From Linnemannia hyalina (taxonomy: Eukaryota; Mortierellomycota; Mortierellomycetes; Mortierellales; Mortierellaceae), in assembly GCA_019671135.1 (NCBI GenBank), contig JAHRHY010000033.1:33989-97988 (forward strand): a stretch of DNA of 64,000 nucleotides, given 5' to 3'. Positions 1-9,664 of this stretch are shown piece after piece (the first letter of the stretch is position 1; every line of letters begins with the position of its first letter). Both the position numbers and the translations under genes were made by a program. The notes under the pieces were generated by a model. It was given only the letters and a program-made list of their open reading frames with translations, was not told the origin of the DNA and ran no database searches.

Positions 1-746
1 CTGAGCTCGTCCCACTTGTCCCTGACCTTCTGGTCCATATTCGCTAGGGCAAGTAGACGATAGCAGACGACCGCAAACACCTTCGAGCCGTACGACAGAT
101 TCCCCTGCGTCTTGAACTCATGCAGGAACATACGAACGTTTGTTCGAACAGGACCTGAATACTTTCGGTCGATCTTCGGCATCTCGTGATCGGGAACTTT
201 GCGATGGTAACGCGGCATGAGCGAGTTCAGCACCACTGACTTATCGTCTAGCGTATCATCCCTATGCGCACTCAGCACAGTTGACGATGTCGCCTGCATC
301 CCAACGGGAGTAGTCGTGGCCATTGCTGTCTCTCCCAACTGCATGAGATTAACCATCCCTGTCCACTTCTTCACTTGAATAGCCAACTTCTCCGCATCTC
401 TCTCGAAAAGGGCGAGCTGGACTTTGTCCTCTACGGATCCACCCTCCTGGTGCAACTCCATTCTCAGCTCCATTCCCGCTTGCTCACTCATGAGGGCATT
501 CAACCTCGCTCCGAGGTTCCTGACCTGCGCTCTCGCAGTATCGATAGTCACCCCGCTGCTGGCGGATTGATTCATAGCCGGGGTTGCTTGAGTCTCCTCA
601 TCAACCTCCATGCTTTCTGATCCTTCCGGCCCAGATGAGCCTCCTGTTGCAAGCGACATGGACTCCATGGCAGTCTCAACTACTGCCGCACTGCTTGTCT
701 CCGCGGCGCCTTCTCTTGCAACCGCCTTCCCGTTTCTGAGCGTCAT
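1..746 (-). CDS. Gypsy-E gag, N-terminal part (runs off left edge)
   Basis: This is the N-terminal ~248 residues of a Ty3/Gypsy Gag, read on the minus strand and open to the window edge. The start at 744-746 gives MTLRNGKAVAREG, which matches the start of the intact Gypsy-B Gag (MTLRNGKSVAKEG). Further in it has the family block MPRYHRKVPDHEMPK and, near the edge, LLALANMDQKV. Gag would form the particle that packages element RNA. The stretch 747-1204 is its 5' leader and 1205-1377 its LTR. No stop or frameshift was found when I translated it codon by codon. The element sits inside the gag of the related Gypsy-C, so it is younger than Gypsy-C. Whether the rest of the element is intact cannot be seen. 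Confidence 0.85.
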   Translation of the reverse strand, partial: MTLRNGKAVAREGAAETSSAAVVETAMESMSLATGGSSGPEGSESMEVDEETQATPAMNQSASSGVTIDTARAQVRNLGARLNALMSEQAGMELRMELHQEGGSVEDKVQLALFERDAEKLAIQVKKWTGMVNLMQLGETAMATTTPVGMQATSSTVLSAHRDDTLDDKSVVLNSLMPRYHRKVPDHEMPKIDRKYSGPVRTNVRMFLHEFKTQGNLSYGSKVFAVVCYRLLALANMDQKVRDKWDEL

Positions 747-1204
747 TGTTCTAATTCGCATGGATGAATGCAGTAAGGTGCAATGAACTCTTGTTTCGTA
801 AGAATAATGTTTTTGTCTTTTTATTACTGAATTGCAAACTGAGATCCACTTTAGATGAACTGACCCACCGAAATGGTACAGCTATACTAGCGTAAGAAGG
901 TACAGACAAACAAGCGACTGGCGAGTCGAGAGTAGGGCAAACAGTGATCACGAAGTAAAATAATAATAAAGGCAGCTGATCTTTTCCAAATTGCAGTTCA
1001 GCGAGATGGAGAAGTCAATGCACTAACAATGGCGAAACGACCGAAGGCAATCAGGCGTTCGCGACTCAAGTGTAAGCAACCGGCGAGTTGAATACGGAGT
1101 CAATTGTAGTAAATGATGATCAAAGGCAGTGGATGCACAATGTATCAATAGATTGATAGATGGATAGACACAATCAAACAATCGTTTGGATTCATCAAAA
1201 AAAC

Positions 1205-1377
1205 TGCGATATATTAAGGTTTTATCATACGTACACAAGTAACTGATGAGACAAAGAGAGGGATTGTATTAGGCACACCAGGTACAGTCTATTATGCTGT
1301 CCCTGGTATGTAGCTTAAGGGTAGTCTAGTCTATTGTCTCCATCTATCTTAGGGTGCCATTAGGCGAATATGCGACA
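1205..1377 (-). repeat. 5' LTR of Gypsy-E
   Basis: On the minus strand this 173-bp segment starts TGTCGCATATTCGCC and ends ATATCGCA, like the Gypsy-B LTR (TGTTGCGTATTTGCC ... TTATCGCA). Just inside it, GTTTTTTTGATGAATCC parallels GTTTTTTTAACGAATCC next to the Gypsy-B LTR. It contains a hairpin (1277-1287 with 1297-1307). The flank at 1378-1382 (GGTGC) should be one half of a 5-bp TSD; the other half lies outside the window. Confidence 0.8.
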
Positions 1378-4178
1378 GGTGCGTTAGATGCACTTACCTT
1401 AACGTCGGGTCGAGATGAGGGAGCAGGCATGGACGTTGATGTTGACATGCAGGAGACTGTTGGCTCTGACTTTGGAGGCCATCCATGTTCGGCTCCACCA
1501 ACCATAGACTACAGTATAAAAATATCTGTCAACACCTATTAAAACAGTGTGTTCCTTGAGAGTACAACAAATCTCATCAGCTTTTTCCTTCCACCAGTCT
1601 CCATTTTCTACATTCACCACCACTACTTTGTAACATCATCTACTTTAGCTGAGAAAGCCTTGGACATGATCATCTCATATTGGATCCTAGATATTACAGA
1701 TAGTAATTTCCTTTCCAATATGAGATGATCATGTCCAAGGCTTTCTCAGCTAAAGTAGATGATGTTACAAAGTAGTGGTGGTGAATGTAGAAAATGGAGA
1801 CTGGTGGAAGGAAAAAGCTGATGAGATTTGTTGTACTCTCAAGGAACACACTGTTTTAATAGGTGTTGACAGATATTTTTATACTGTAGTCTATGGTTGG
1901 TGGAGCCGAACATGGATGGCCTCCTTTATGGATGCCCATGCAGCCAGAGGAAAGATGAAGGAGTATTCGATGCAACTGGCGACGTTGACGAGACAGAAGA
2001 TGCAGTTAGCCGCGCGCATCCAAGGGTTGAGCCAAGAGGAGGGCGACCAGGAGCGACCAAAGTTGGCGGAACTAACACGTCAGATCGCTGAGGCCAAGAC
2101 CGCGATGAACGAGTGGAATGTCATGCTGGATGACCTAGAGAGTGCTGAGAGGTCCATGGGGAGGACGGCATTCTCTAGTGTTGTGACCAGAGAGGAGAAT
2201 GAGGAGTTGGGGGTTAAGAAGGGTGGAAAGATTGACGAGATCAAGTTGTCGAATGAGTTTCCGCGTTACCATCGGTTGGTCGAGGCTCATCTGCTTCCTG
2301 TTCTTGACATCAAGATCCATGGTCCCTTGATTACCAACGTCCGAGAGTTCCTGTACGAGTTCCATAGAATAGGAGTAACAAAGTTCACGACGGGCGGGTT
2401 CGATGAGAGATGTTCAAGGTTGTTGTGCTTGGCGAATATGGATCGCAAAGCGTCTGATGCCATGAATGCAGTCTTGAGTCGTGACCCTGAAGGAAAGTGG
2501 CCGTGGGCGAGATGCGAGAAAGTGTTTGTGGAGAGTGCTATGACGCAGACTGAGAGAACAGATGAGGTTGAGAAGGTGATCAAGATGGGATTAGAACGAG
2601 GTGAATCGTACAAGCAGTACTACCATCGGATGAAGAGGTTGATGGATGTGTACCAAGTCAAGGACTTACCCAAGTTCGCTGATTTGTTATTCTTGCTGCA
2701 GAGAGCGGTCGACCCGAGCGTTCTTACGATGATCTTGTTGCAGAAGCGCATTGCAGTCCTTGAGGGGATGCTGGGTGTGGCACCTGATGAAACAACCTTC
2801 GAGTCTTATATGGACAGTTTGCAGCATATGCAGGGACCCGCAGACAGTGATGAGTGGGCACCGGTTATTTTGGAGAGGAGACGATTGACCGGGGCTGCAG
2901 ATAACGAAGCAGCGAGGCAGGCCCAGAGTTTAAAGGATAAGCTCATCAACCAGCAGAAGAGGGCAGCGGCAGCAGCAACGCTTGCGACGACAAGTGGAAC
3001 GCGTGTCGGGGGGACTACTGGTGGTAGCATCAACCAAGTTCCTACAGCGGGTGACAGTTCGGTCCAGAAGGGGAATGCTGGATTCGGCGGTCAACGTGGC
3101 GCCTTCGGTAATGGTAGTGGTTCTGGTGCGCCTAGAGGTCGAGGAGGCAGTCATGGTCGTGGAGGTTACAAGAGGAACTTCAACCGTGGACACCATCCTT
3201 ATCCTGGCAGAGGAAACAGCAATGGTAAGCTAAACCACACTGTTGAGTATGATGATGCATCTGAAGAAAAAGTTGAAGTAGATGGTGGTGAGATGTCTGT
3301 TGTCGACCAAGATGTCGTTGAGATGAGTAACGAAAATGGTGACGTCACCGAAGTCGAACATGACCGCATGACTAACGACGCGTCTTTCATTCTGCATTCC
3401 AAACAGGTGGAAACAAGCAGTGAGATGCAACAAACTGATGTACATGAACTGGAGGAGCAGTCGCACAGTTTAACAGAAGTAGTCATAGTGAATGAAACAA
3501 CAACTGACGAGAAGAATGTCAGTGACATCAACCCACGGAGTGAAACAGTGAAGAAGAGAAAGAAGAAAAAGAAGAATGCAAAGGGTATTGCGAAAATCGA
3601 ATTGAAGAGCAAACTGCGTGGTGAATCCGGTTTGGGTATGAGAGTTCATGTAGGTCCATTGCCGATGCATCCTCTCGACGGGGGGGAAGGTAGCGGTGAT
3701 GCTAAAGTGGCTGTCGACCAAGCAAAGGTGAAGTATGGAGCTATGGGCATTGTTAAAGAAGGAAGAGATAATGCACCGGCCGAGTACAACATCGAGGATG
3801 TAGTAGACGACGAGTACCTAAGGGCCTTCGAAAGATTTTCAATTAGTGATAACCCAGTGTCAGACGCATGTGATGGTTACCCATTATTCTCCTTTGGAGA
3901 GAAGGACTTTGAGTTAGTACACAAGCACTATGGTTCAAGTAAACGAAAACATCAGCCGGATAATCGACTGTTTGTTCCTGTTTATCTTAATCAAGAGCGA
4001 CATCTTGCACTCATTGATACTGGTGCCACACATTCATTTATTAGTGCAGCTGTAGTCAAAAAGTATTCTATTCCGGTTAAACCAATGGAAGGATACATTG
4101 AATTAGCTGACTCGTCTGTCATTAAACGCGTTGGAGAAACGGAAAACGTAGAGATTGTCTGTGGACAGAATGTGCTTA
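1378..4178 (+). pseudogene. Gypsy-C gag-protease segment
   Basis: Gag and protease part of Gypsy-C. Codons run from 1378, stop at 1473 at the hairpin insertion, and continue in frame from 1925. Recognisable parts are the Gag core around 2255-2600 (FPRYHRLVEAHL, FLYEFHRIG, LLCLANMDRK), an Arg/Gly-rich basic stretch at 3115-3210 that probably binds RNA, a Lys-rich patch near 3550-3580, and the aspartic protease motif LIDTGATHSFIS at 4011-4046. The protease is cut at 4178 by copy 1 between CGQNVL and the residues that resume at 9665 (SAPYEVIEQ). Both breaks are simple insertions with 3-bp duplications. The apparent ATG at 1775 belongs to the hairpin arm and is not the gene start. Confidence 0.85.
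1474..1924. mobile_element. 451-bp hairpin (foldback) element, copy in Gypsy-C gag
   Basis: Near-perfect inverted repeat: two 210-bp arms (1474-1683 and 1715-1924) around a 31-nt loop, with ends GGAGGCCATCC / GGATGGCCTCC. It is flanked by TTT on both sides (1471-1473 and 1925-1927), a 3-bp TSD that restores the Gag frame when collapsed. The terminal GGAGGCC equals the left end of the S repeats, so the same transposase may move it (inference). A 451-bp copy with the same loop sits at 30652-31102. Each arm holds a ~50-codon open stretch that I do not recognise as a gene. Confidence 0.85.
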
Positions 4179-4674
4179 GGAGGCCTTTCAAGTCCAAATT
4201 ATCATATGGTGTTTGTTACATCTCTGCAGATCTTGACGATATCCACCGCGTCCATTAGAGGAGAGTGTATGTATGATATCAACCATTTAAAACAACCACT
4301 GTAACATTCCTTGCGCGATTATCCTACTAAACACAACTACATTCTCCAAACAACAAAGTCTTCTTATTTTTCGCTCACCAATATCTTGAATGTGTTCATC
4401 TACTATTAAACTGTACCCATCACTGCAAGATTCGCCTGAGTAGTTCTTGTATGTGATCATCTAAAGCACTTGCACTCTCAACTGTATCTTTGTCGTGAAA
4501 TACAGGGGAGAGATTACATTTTAAAAAAAAATTGTGCTATATGTTGCTATTTTATCCTATGTTCTGTTGCCGACTGTGAAGAGATATATCAGCTATGGAA
4601 GTCAACACTCCGTTCCTTGGGCTTTGGATATTTTGTATATGCTTTTTTATATCCTCTGCACATGAAGGGGCCGC
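4179..4674 (+). repeat. S1, left terminal direct repeat of copy 1
   Basis: 496 bp from GGAGGCCTTTCAAGTCC to CATGAAGGGGCCGC. S2 (9169-9664) is the same apart from A/T near 4383 and G/T near 4635. Six more S copies occur in the window (29776, 31484, 36790, 46322, 46864). S has no TG...CA ends and no obvious coding gene. Its minus strand has TATAAAAAGG close to the GCGGCC end. Confidence 0.9.
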
Positions 4675-4779
4675 TACCGAAAAAAAATATAAAAATATAT
4701 TTGTATTCTCAACTATGTGCTTGCTGTGAGATACAGTTGATAGATACCATCCTACATGCTCTTGTGTATGCAGTAAAGT

Positions 4780-6102
4780 ATGAGCATTTTTAAAAAATTG
4801 TTATTGTTGGTCAACGTCATGACAATCCAATACATAAATATTATTATGGCTCTAACAAAACATTTCAAACAACTGCTTGATGACCATTGGACTTTCCTTG
4901 ACGCTGGATGGCCAACAGTTACACCACGTAATAACCATCGTACTGTAAGCAAAGAAATTGGGTTTATGCCACAAATAAAAGAGACTCTGAATCGACGCCT
5001 TGGACCTATTCCAGTGTACTTCTTTCTTGTTGATATCTGGCCAAAAGTCAAGTATCCTGGGCCATACAAAGAAGTGGAGAAAGGTCTTTTAATGCTCTAT
5101 CATCTTGTCAAAGGACTGTCTATGGAAGCAATGGAACCACACATGCCAAAAAGTAGTTTTCATGCAATGCACTCTGTGTTTTATAAGAAAGAATATACTT
5201 TGCACAATAAGTACATCACCAACTGTATTGCAACAATGTTCTCCACAATTAAAATACGCCTATTGTCTGCAAAGGAAAAGAATCCTGTATTATTTAAGCA
5301 TGTCACATTGCATCTTGATGGTCATGATACAAGAGCAACATACAAAGGTGAGAGCAGTGCTGATATGTATTCTTACAAGCTGAAAAAGTCAGGATTACGC
5401 ACACAGGTAGCAATGGATTGTAATGGCATGGCTTTATTTGTCTCCAAATCTGCATCTTGCAAGAACAATGCTGATGGAACAATGCTGCTGACGATGAAGT
5501 TGGACAAGAGAGTGCATGAGATGGATTGCATAGCTCTCGATGGAGGGTATCCACAGTTCTTAAGGAGGCTTGTAGATGAGTCTGATACTCTTAGATTCCA
5601 AAATTTCGCTCATCCATACCGTAAAAAGAAGAACAAGGAACTTACAGAGGAAGAAGCGTTATACAATACCACCTTTGGTAGTTTCCGCTCACAGATGGAA
5701 TCTCTGTTTGCAGATCTTGGTTCCACATTTGAGAAACACAACAATCGTACTCCTGTATTGGTGGATAAGAAACAAACATATAATTTGCAGTTGAAGTTAT
5801 CTTTGTTACTCTTAAACATGAAAAAGATGGTTGCTTTGTTGAAGATTCCTGCAGAACCAATTCATACAGCTTGGCTCCGCGAAGGATTCGAGTATCCGAC
5901 GACAGAGAACGATGTTGAGCAACCAATGGGATATGTTGATGTTGGTGCACTAGTGGAGGATGGAAATACAATGGCACAACTCCAGAACGAATTTCTTGGT
6001 CTTGAACTTCATGATAATGTTGATGAGGACCAGTACTCTGATGAGGACACACCAATGGATCCACCAGTAATACTGCAACCCGGCCTTTCCATTGCGCTTT
6101 GA
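4780..6102 (+). CDS. HARBI1/DDE_Tnp_4-like transposase, copy 1
   Basis: 440-residue transposase likely to cut and join element ends in the nucleus. An N-terminal helical region (about residues 85-115, LLMLYHLVKGLSMEAMEPH) looks like the helix-turn-helix that precedes this catalytic domain. Candidate catalytic acids are Asp in HLDGHDTRA (~178), Asp in IALDGGYPQFL (~254) and Glu in FGSFRSQMESLF (~306), in the order and setting of DDE_Tnp_4 enzymes. The acidic C-terminal tail (EDQYSDEDTPMD) differs between copies. The start is uncertain: 4780, or the later ATGs in MTIQYINII or MALTKHF; copies 2 and 3 extend further upstream. A TTTTTAAAAAA block (4787-4797) overlaps the start region. It is followed after ~720 bp by the accessory gene on the same strand. 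The family assignment is from motifs; no search was possible. Confidence 0.8.
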   Translation: MSIFKKLLLLVNVMTIQYINIIMALTKHFKQLLDDHWTFLDAGWPTVTPRNNHRTVSKEIGFMPQIKETLNRRLGPIPVYFFLVDIWPKVKYPGPYKEVEKGLLMLYHLVKGLSMEAMEPHMPKSSFHAMHSVFYKKEYTLHNKYITNCIATMFSTIKIRLLSAKEKNPVLFKHVTLHLDGHDTRATYKGESSADMYSYKLKKSGLRTQVAMDCNGMALFVSKSASCKNNADGTMLLTMKLDKRVHEMDCIALDGGYPQFLRRLVDESDTLRFQNFAHPYRKKKNKELTEEEALYNTTFGSFRSQMESLFADLGSTFEKHNNRTPVLVDKKQTYNLQLKLSLLLLNMKKMVALLKIPAEPIHTAWLREGFEYPTTENDVEQPMGYVDVGALVEDGNTMAQLQNEFLGLELHDNVDEDQYSDEDTPMDPPVILQPGLSIAL

Positions 6103-6822
6103 GGTACGTAGTACGAAGCGACAAATGGATGTTAATGGTAATTTGTAGACTTATTGCAGGTTTTTAAAAGAATAGACATACATAGCCTATTTAGTCAGCG
6201 TTGAGATACGGTATTAACTGCCAAGACGCTAATATGCACCGGTATCTATTATTAAAAGTCATGGTATTATTGTAGTAGATCGGATGCTATTCTATGCTAT
6301 TCTACAACATTCCTTTTTATTTAACAAAGAGGATAAACACATGTACAAACCTACGTCATAAAAGAATACATAAACACATGTACAAACCTACGTCATAAAA
6401 GAATACTACATTCTTAACCATTTTTAAACCCCGTCTTTAACGCCAAGCAGTCTTAATAAGCAAGATCTACGTCATACGAGGAACACTACGTTATTAACCA
6501 CTTAGATGCCTTTTTAAAACTCTTTTGTTACTAAGCGCCAAGCAGTGTTAATAAGCAAGCGCTATTAATATCCAATGTGGCAGTGTCCCATGAATTAGTA
6601 TAAATAAAGGACTCCACTTCCCTCTTGCTTAATCTTTATCTTATCTAGTAACCAACCAACCATTATCCATATCTATACAACCATCCATACCTATACAACC
6701 ATCTTTTATTGCAATTCTTTATATCAGTGTACTAAGCAGCTGCAATCTACCACACATAAACTGAAAAGTCATTCACACCCACCATATCACAAGTACAATC
6801 TATATCGTTCATATCCAAAAAC
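6103..6822 (+). promoter_or_regulatory. Intergenic region with accessory-gene promoter
   Basis: 720 bp with no gene. TATAAATA at 6599-6606 lies ~220 bp before the accessory ATG and is kept in copy 3 (33836-33843) and, inverted, in copy 2 (27873-27880), so it is probably the TATA box. Three TTTTTAAA blocks occur at 6161, 6421 and 6511. A ~37-bp stretch (ACATGTACAAACCTACGTCATAAAAGAATAC) is tandemly doubled near 6340-6405 in copies 1 and 2 but single in copy 3. Confidence 0.6.
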
Positions 6823-9045
6823 ATGCAGTACGTTCAGCTTACAATCGAGCTCATCACCAAGGCCTTCGAGACATTTTCTTCTAAGAAGGGAGTGGAGTTT
6901 ACCAAGAAAGATGCAAATAAGATCTTTAAGGCGCTTGATGGGGATAAGGAAGTGGAGAGATACTACTTTTGTGGAGCAAAGTGCGTCAAGTCCAAGCGTA
7001 AATGCATGAAGGAAGTTGACGATGAAGGCATGCATTGTTATGTCCACGATCCTGCGCGCAAGTGTCAAGGCACAACCATTAAGGGCGCTAATTGTGGTAG
7101 TGTAGCCAAAATTGGTCAAACATACTGTGGGCGTCATCAAGATCAAGATAGAGGTCATATAAAACGTGGTAACAAGAAGGCACCTGTCGTTACGCGTCCC
7201 AAGTCTTCCAAGGCTTTAAAGAAGACACATACTTCTAAGTTTGTATCATCTGATGACGATATGACTTCCGAGGATGAAGAGCCGTCCGACGATGATGATG
7301 AAGAAGATAAAATTGCCGTCTCCTTTCCGTTGAGTCCAAAGGTAGTTGACATAACGTCCAAGAAAAATGTACCACTCGCTAATACAGGCATATGGATGCG
7401 TTATGCAACTAATCCAGCTTTTCTGTATGCAAAAAACTATACTGTAAATGGCAAGTACATTATTAAGCTGAAGGAAAAGGATCTCTACGTTGTATTGTGT
7501 CCACCTGAGCTCATGGGGAAAAATCTTCCTGTACCGGAATTATCTGACAAAGAGGTACGTATATTGCAAAAGATGGGACTCCAAGAGGCAACTCCTGCAG
7601 ATGTAGAAAAAATAGAAGAGTCTTCTGCTGATGAGAATTCTGACGATGATACAGATGATGGTGATACGTCTGATGATGGTGATACGTCTGATGATGCTGG
7701 CTCTGACGATGATTCCCCTGATGATAAAGACTCTGATGATGGCAAGTCCAATAACAGACCTAATGTAGAATCTGGAGATGATACCTCTAAGGATAACCCT
7801 GATGAAAAACTATCTCATAAAAAGTCATCTAAGGATGATAAGAAGAAGACTCTTCGAAAGAAATGGCCTTCAAAGATGCCCAAAAATGCAGAGCCATCTT
7901 CTAATGTAGACGTTTCTAAGGATGGAAAAGATGAACATACATTTGCACTGGCCACAACGGTGCATAACATTAGATCAGAGAAAGACATAGCACGTGCGAA
8001 GGACAGAGGATGGATGATTCATCCTAATAACGACATGCTTGAGTATGCAACTAAGTTTACGATGAATGGCAAGTACATTGTCAGGCTATCTGGAAAGAAT
8101 ACATACGTTGGCCTGTTTACGCTTGATGCTCTGCGCGGTGTCGGTGATGTTCCAGAGTTGGATATCTTGGAACGCTCCATGCTTAGCAAGATGAAACTTC
8201 AACCATTGTCTGATGAAGAGAGAAAGACGCTTTTCAACGAGGAGATCGAAGTAGAAGAAGAAGTACCAGTAGAAGGACCAACAGATAAATCCAAGGTGAT
8301 ATGGAAAAAACTTAACAAGTACTTGGAATATTCCGAGAATGTACTTGTAAATGGAATGCACATTCTCAAGATGCGCAAAAAAGACACTGTAATCGGCTTG
8401 ATGACTGATGACCATATTGCTGCAGAGAATGTAGAGTGTCATTCTCTTAGCCAGAAGGAAAAAGAGAAGTTGTTTGCTATGGGATTTAAACCGCATGAGC
8501 ATAAGCAAAGCTTGCCACAGAAAGATGAGAGCACATGTGAGGATGATAAAGATGCTGAGGGCGATAAAGATGCTGAGGATGACAAAGATGCGGTGGGTGA
8601 TAAAGATGCTGAAGATGACAAAGATGCTGAGGGTGATAACGATGCTGAGGATGACAAAGATGCTGAGGGTGATAACGATGCTGAAGATGATAAAGATGCT
8701 GAGGATGATAAAGATGCTGAGGATGTTATGTGGAAAAGGTACCCTAAAGATAAAAGCTCCTCGGGTATAATCGTCATAGATAAAGACGAAATTAAATGGA
8801 CAACATGTTCGTTTGACAAGAAGCATGAATATGCAACCAACTACCTTTTCGACGGATGTCATCTGCTCAAGAGGTACGAAGAGGACATTATTGTTGGACT
8901 GCTGTATAAGATACCTGCAAACGGTGACAGTAACTATAGTCGAGACAAATTTACCAACAACAAACAAAAGCAGAAGTTAATTGCCATGGGGTTCACGATC
9001 GAGGAATTGCCTAAATTGTACTCTCCAGATGTAAAGTTTTGGTAG
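6823..9045 (+). CDS. Acidic accessory protein with Cys/His domain and four ~60-residue repeats, copy 1
   Basis: 740 residues, function unknown. Residues 1-45 are a helical-looking segment. Residues ~49-107 hold many Cys and His (FCGAKC, CMKEVDDEGMHCYVH, CQGTTIKGANCG, YCGRHQ), probably a zinc-binding domain. Asp/Ser/Lys-rich linkers follow. Four related units lie at about 189-253, 397-460, 494-555 and 657-724. Their shared core is Tyr-x5-Asn-Gly-Lys-Tyr-Ile-x-Lys-Leu, then Lys-Asp/Asn-Thr-Tyr-Val-Gly-Leu, a loop, and a final Lys/Ala-Met-Gly-Phe. A low-complexity DDKDAEGD tract sits at ~573-634. Such a unit (short beta hairpin, then 'viGl', then 'L..e...l..mGf') and the C-x-G-T-T box recall domains in large DNA virus proteins; that is recollection, not a search. 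It takes the place of the usual Myb/MADF partner of a Harbinger transposase. Confidence 0.75.
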   Translation: MQYVQLTIELITKAFETFSSKKGVEFTKKDANKIFKALDGDKEVERYYFCGAKCVKSKRKCMKEVDDEGMHCYVHDPARKCQGTTIKGANCGSVAKIGQTYCGRHQDQDRGHIKRGNKKAPVVTRPKSSKALKKTHTSKFVSSDDDMTSEDEEPSDDDDEEDKIAVSFPLSPKVVDITSKKNVPLANTGIWMRYATNPAFLYAKNYTVNGKYIIKLKEKDLYVVLCPPELMGKNLPVPELSDKEVRILQKMGLQEATPADVEKIEESSADENSDDDTDDGDTSDDGDTSDDAGSDDDSPDDKDSDDGKSNNRPNVESGDDTSKDNPDEKLSHKKSSKDDKKKTLRKKWPSKMPKNAEPSSNVDVSKDGKDEHTFALATTVHNIRSEKDIARAKDRGWMIHPNNDMLEYATKFTMNGKYIVRLSGKNTYVGLFTLDALRGVGDVPELDILERSMLSKMKLQPLSDEERKTLFNEEIEVEEEVPVEGPTDKSKVIWKKLNKYLEYSENVLVNGMHILKMRKKDTVIGLMTDDHIAAENVECHSLSQKEKEKLFAMGFKPHEHKQSLPQKDESTCEDDKDAEGDKDAEDDKDAVGDKDAEDDKDAEGDNDAEDDKDAEGDNDAEDDKDAEDDKDAEDVMWKRYPKDKSSSGIIVIDKDEIKWTTCSFDKKHEYATNYLFDGCHLLKRYEEDIIVGLLYKIPANGDSNYSRDKFTNNKQKQKLIAMGFTIEELPKLYSPDVKFW

Positions 9046-9168
9046 TTGTTGAGACAGATGAAGAGTAGATATTTTAAAAACTATCCAATTGTCAACAGTT
9101 GGCATTTGTGGTTGTATATATAGCATGAACTTTTTAAAAATGTAACATGTCTTCGACACTTCCACCTA
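9046..9168 (+). other. 3' flank of copy 1 accessory gene
   Basis: Short tail with two T/A blocks (TATTTTAAAAACT and TTTTTAAAAA at 9131) and an imperfect inverted repeat CCAATTGT/ACAGTTGG. The same sequence is present at the outer side of copy 2 up to the point where Gypsy-C inserted (13357). Confidence 0.6.
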
Positions 9169-9664
9169 GGAGGCCTTTCAAGTCCAAATTATCATATGGT
9201 GTTTGTTACATCTCTGCAGATCTTGACGATATCCACCGCGTCCATTAGAGGAGAGTGTATGTATGATATCAACCATTTAAAACAACCACTGTAACATTCC
9301 TTGCGCGATTATCCTACTAAACACAACTACATTCTCCAAACAACAAAGTCTTCTTATTTTTCGCTCACCTATATCTTGAATGTGTTCATCTACTATTAAA
9401 CTGTACCCATCACTGCAAGATTCGCCTGAGTAGTTCTTGTATGTGATCATCTAAAGCACTTGCACTCTCAACTGTATCTTTGTCGTGAAATACAGGGGAG
9501 AGATTACATTTTAAAAAAAAATTGTGCTATATGTTGCTATTTTATCCTATGTTCTGTTGCCGACTGTGAAGAGATATATCAGCTATGGAAGTCAACACTC
9601 CGTTCCTTGGGCTTTGGATATTTTTTATATGCTTTTTTATATCCTCTGCACATGAAGGGGCCGC
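9169..9664 (+). repeat. S2, right terminal direct repeat of copy 1
   Basis: Same orientation as S1 and the same apart from two substitutions. Its GGGGCCGC end abuts the second TTA of the target duplication (9665-9667). The open frame that begins inside it (ATG at 9460) and runs into Gypsy-C pol is fortuitous. Confidence 0.9.

Larger units (their letters stand above)
4179..9664 (+). mobile_element. Two-gene DDE transposon with terminal direct repeats, copy 1
   Basis: A 5486-bp insertion in the Gypsy-C protease with TSD TTA (4176-4178 and 9665-9667). Order: S1 direct repeat, transposase gene, accessory gene, S2 direct repeat. The outer ends form a short imperfect inverted repeat (GGAGGCCTTTCA versus GCGGCCCCTTCA). 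The DDE_Tnp_4-like transposase and the TTA duplication point to the PIF/Harbinger group, but 496-bp terminal direct repeats are not a known trait of that group. S1 and S2 differ at only two positions that I could find. Both genes are open, so this copy could be functional. Confidence 0.85.

Noticed and set aside
1775..1924. Open frame start MVVNVENGDWWKEK fused to Gypsy-C Gag
   Set aside because: It lies in the hairpin arm; the TSD shows that the junction is an insertion.
4179..4674. S as a true LTR of a retrotransposon
   Set aside because: No TG...CA ends, 3-bp not 5-bp TSD, no reverse transcriptase between the S pair, no primer site.
8086..8967. 293-codon minus-strand open frame opposite the accessory gene (and its mirror at 13556-14254)
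   Set aside because: Produced by the Asp/Ala codon repeats read antisense; no domain features, and the sense frame has clear repeat units.
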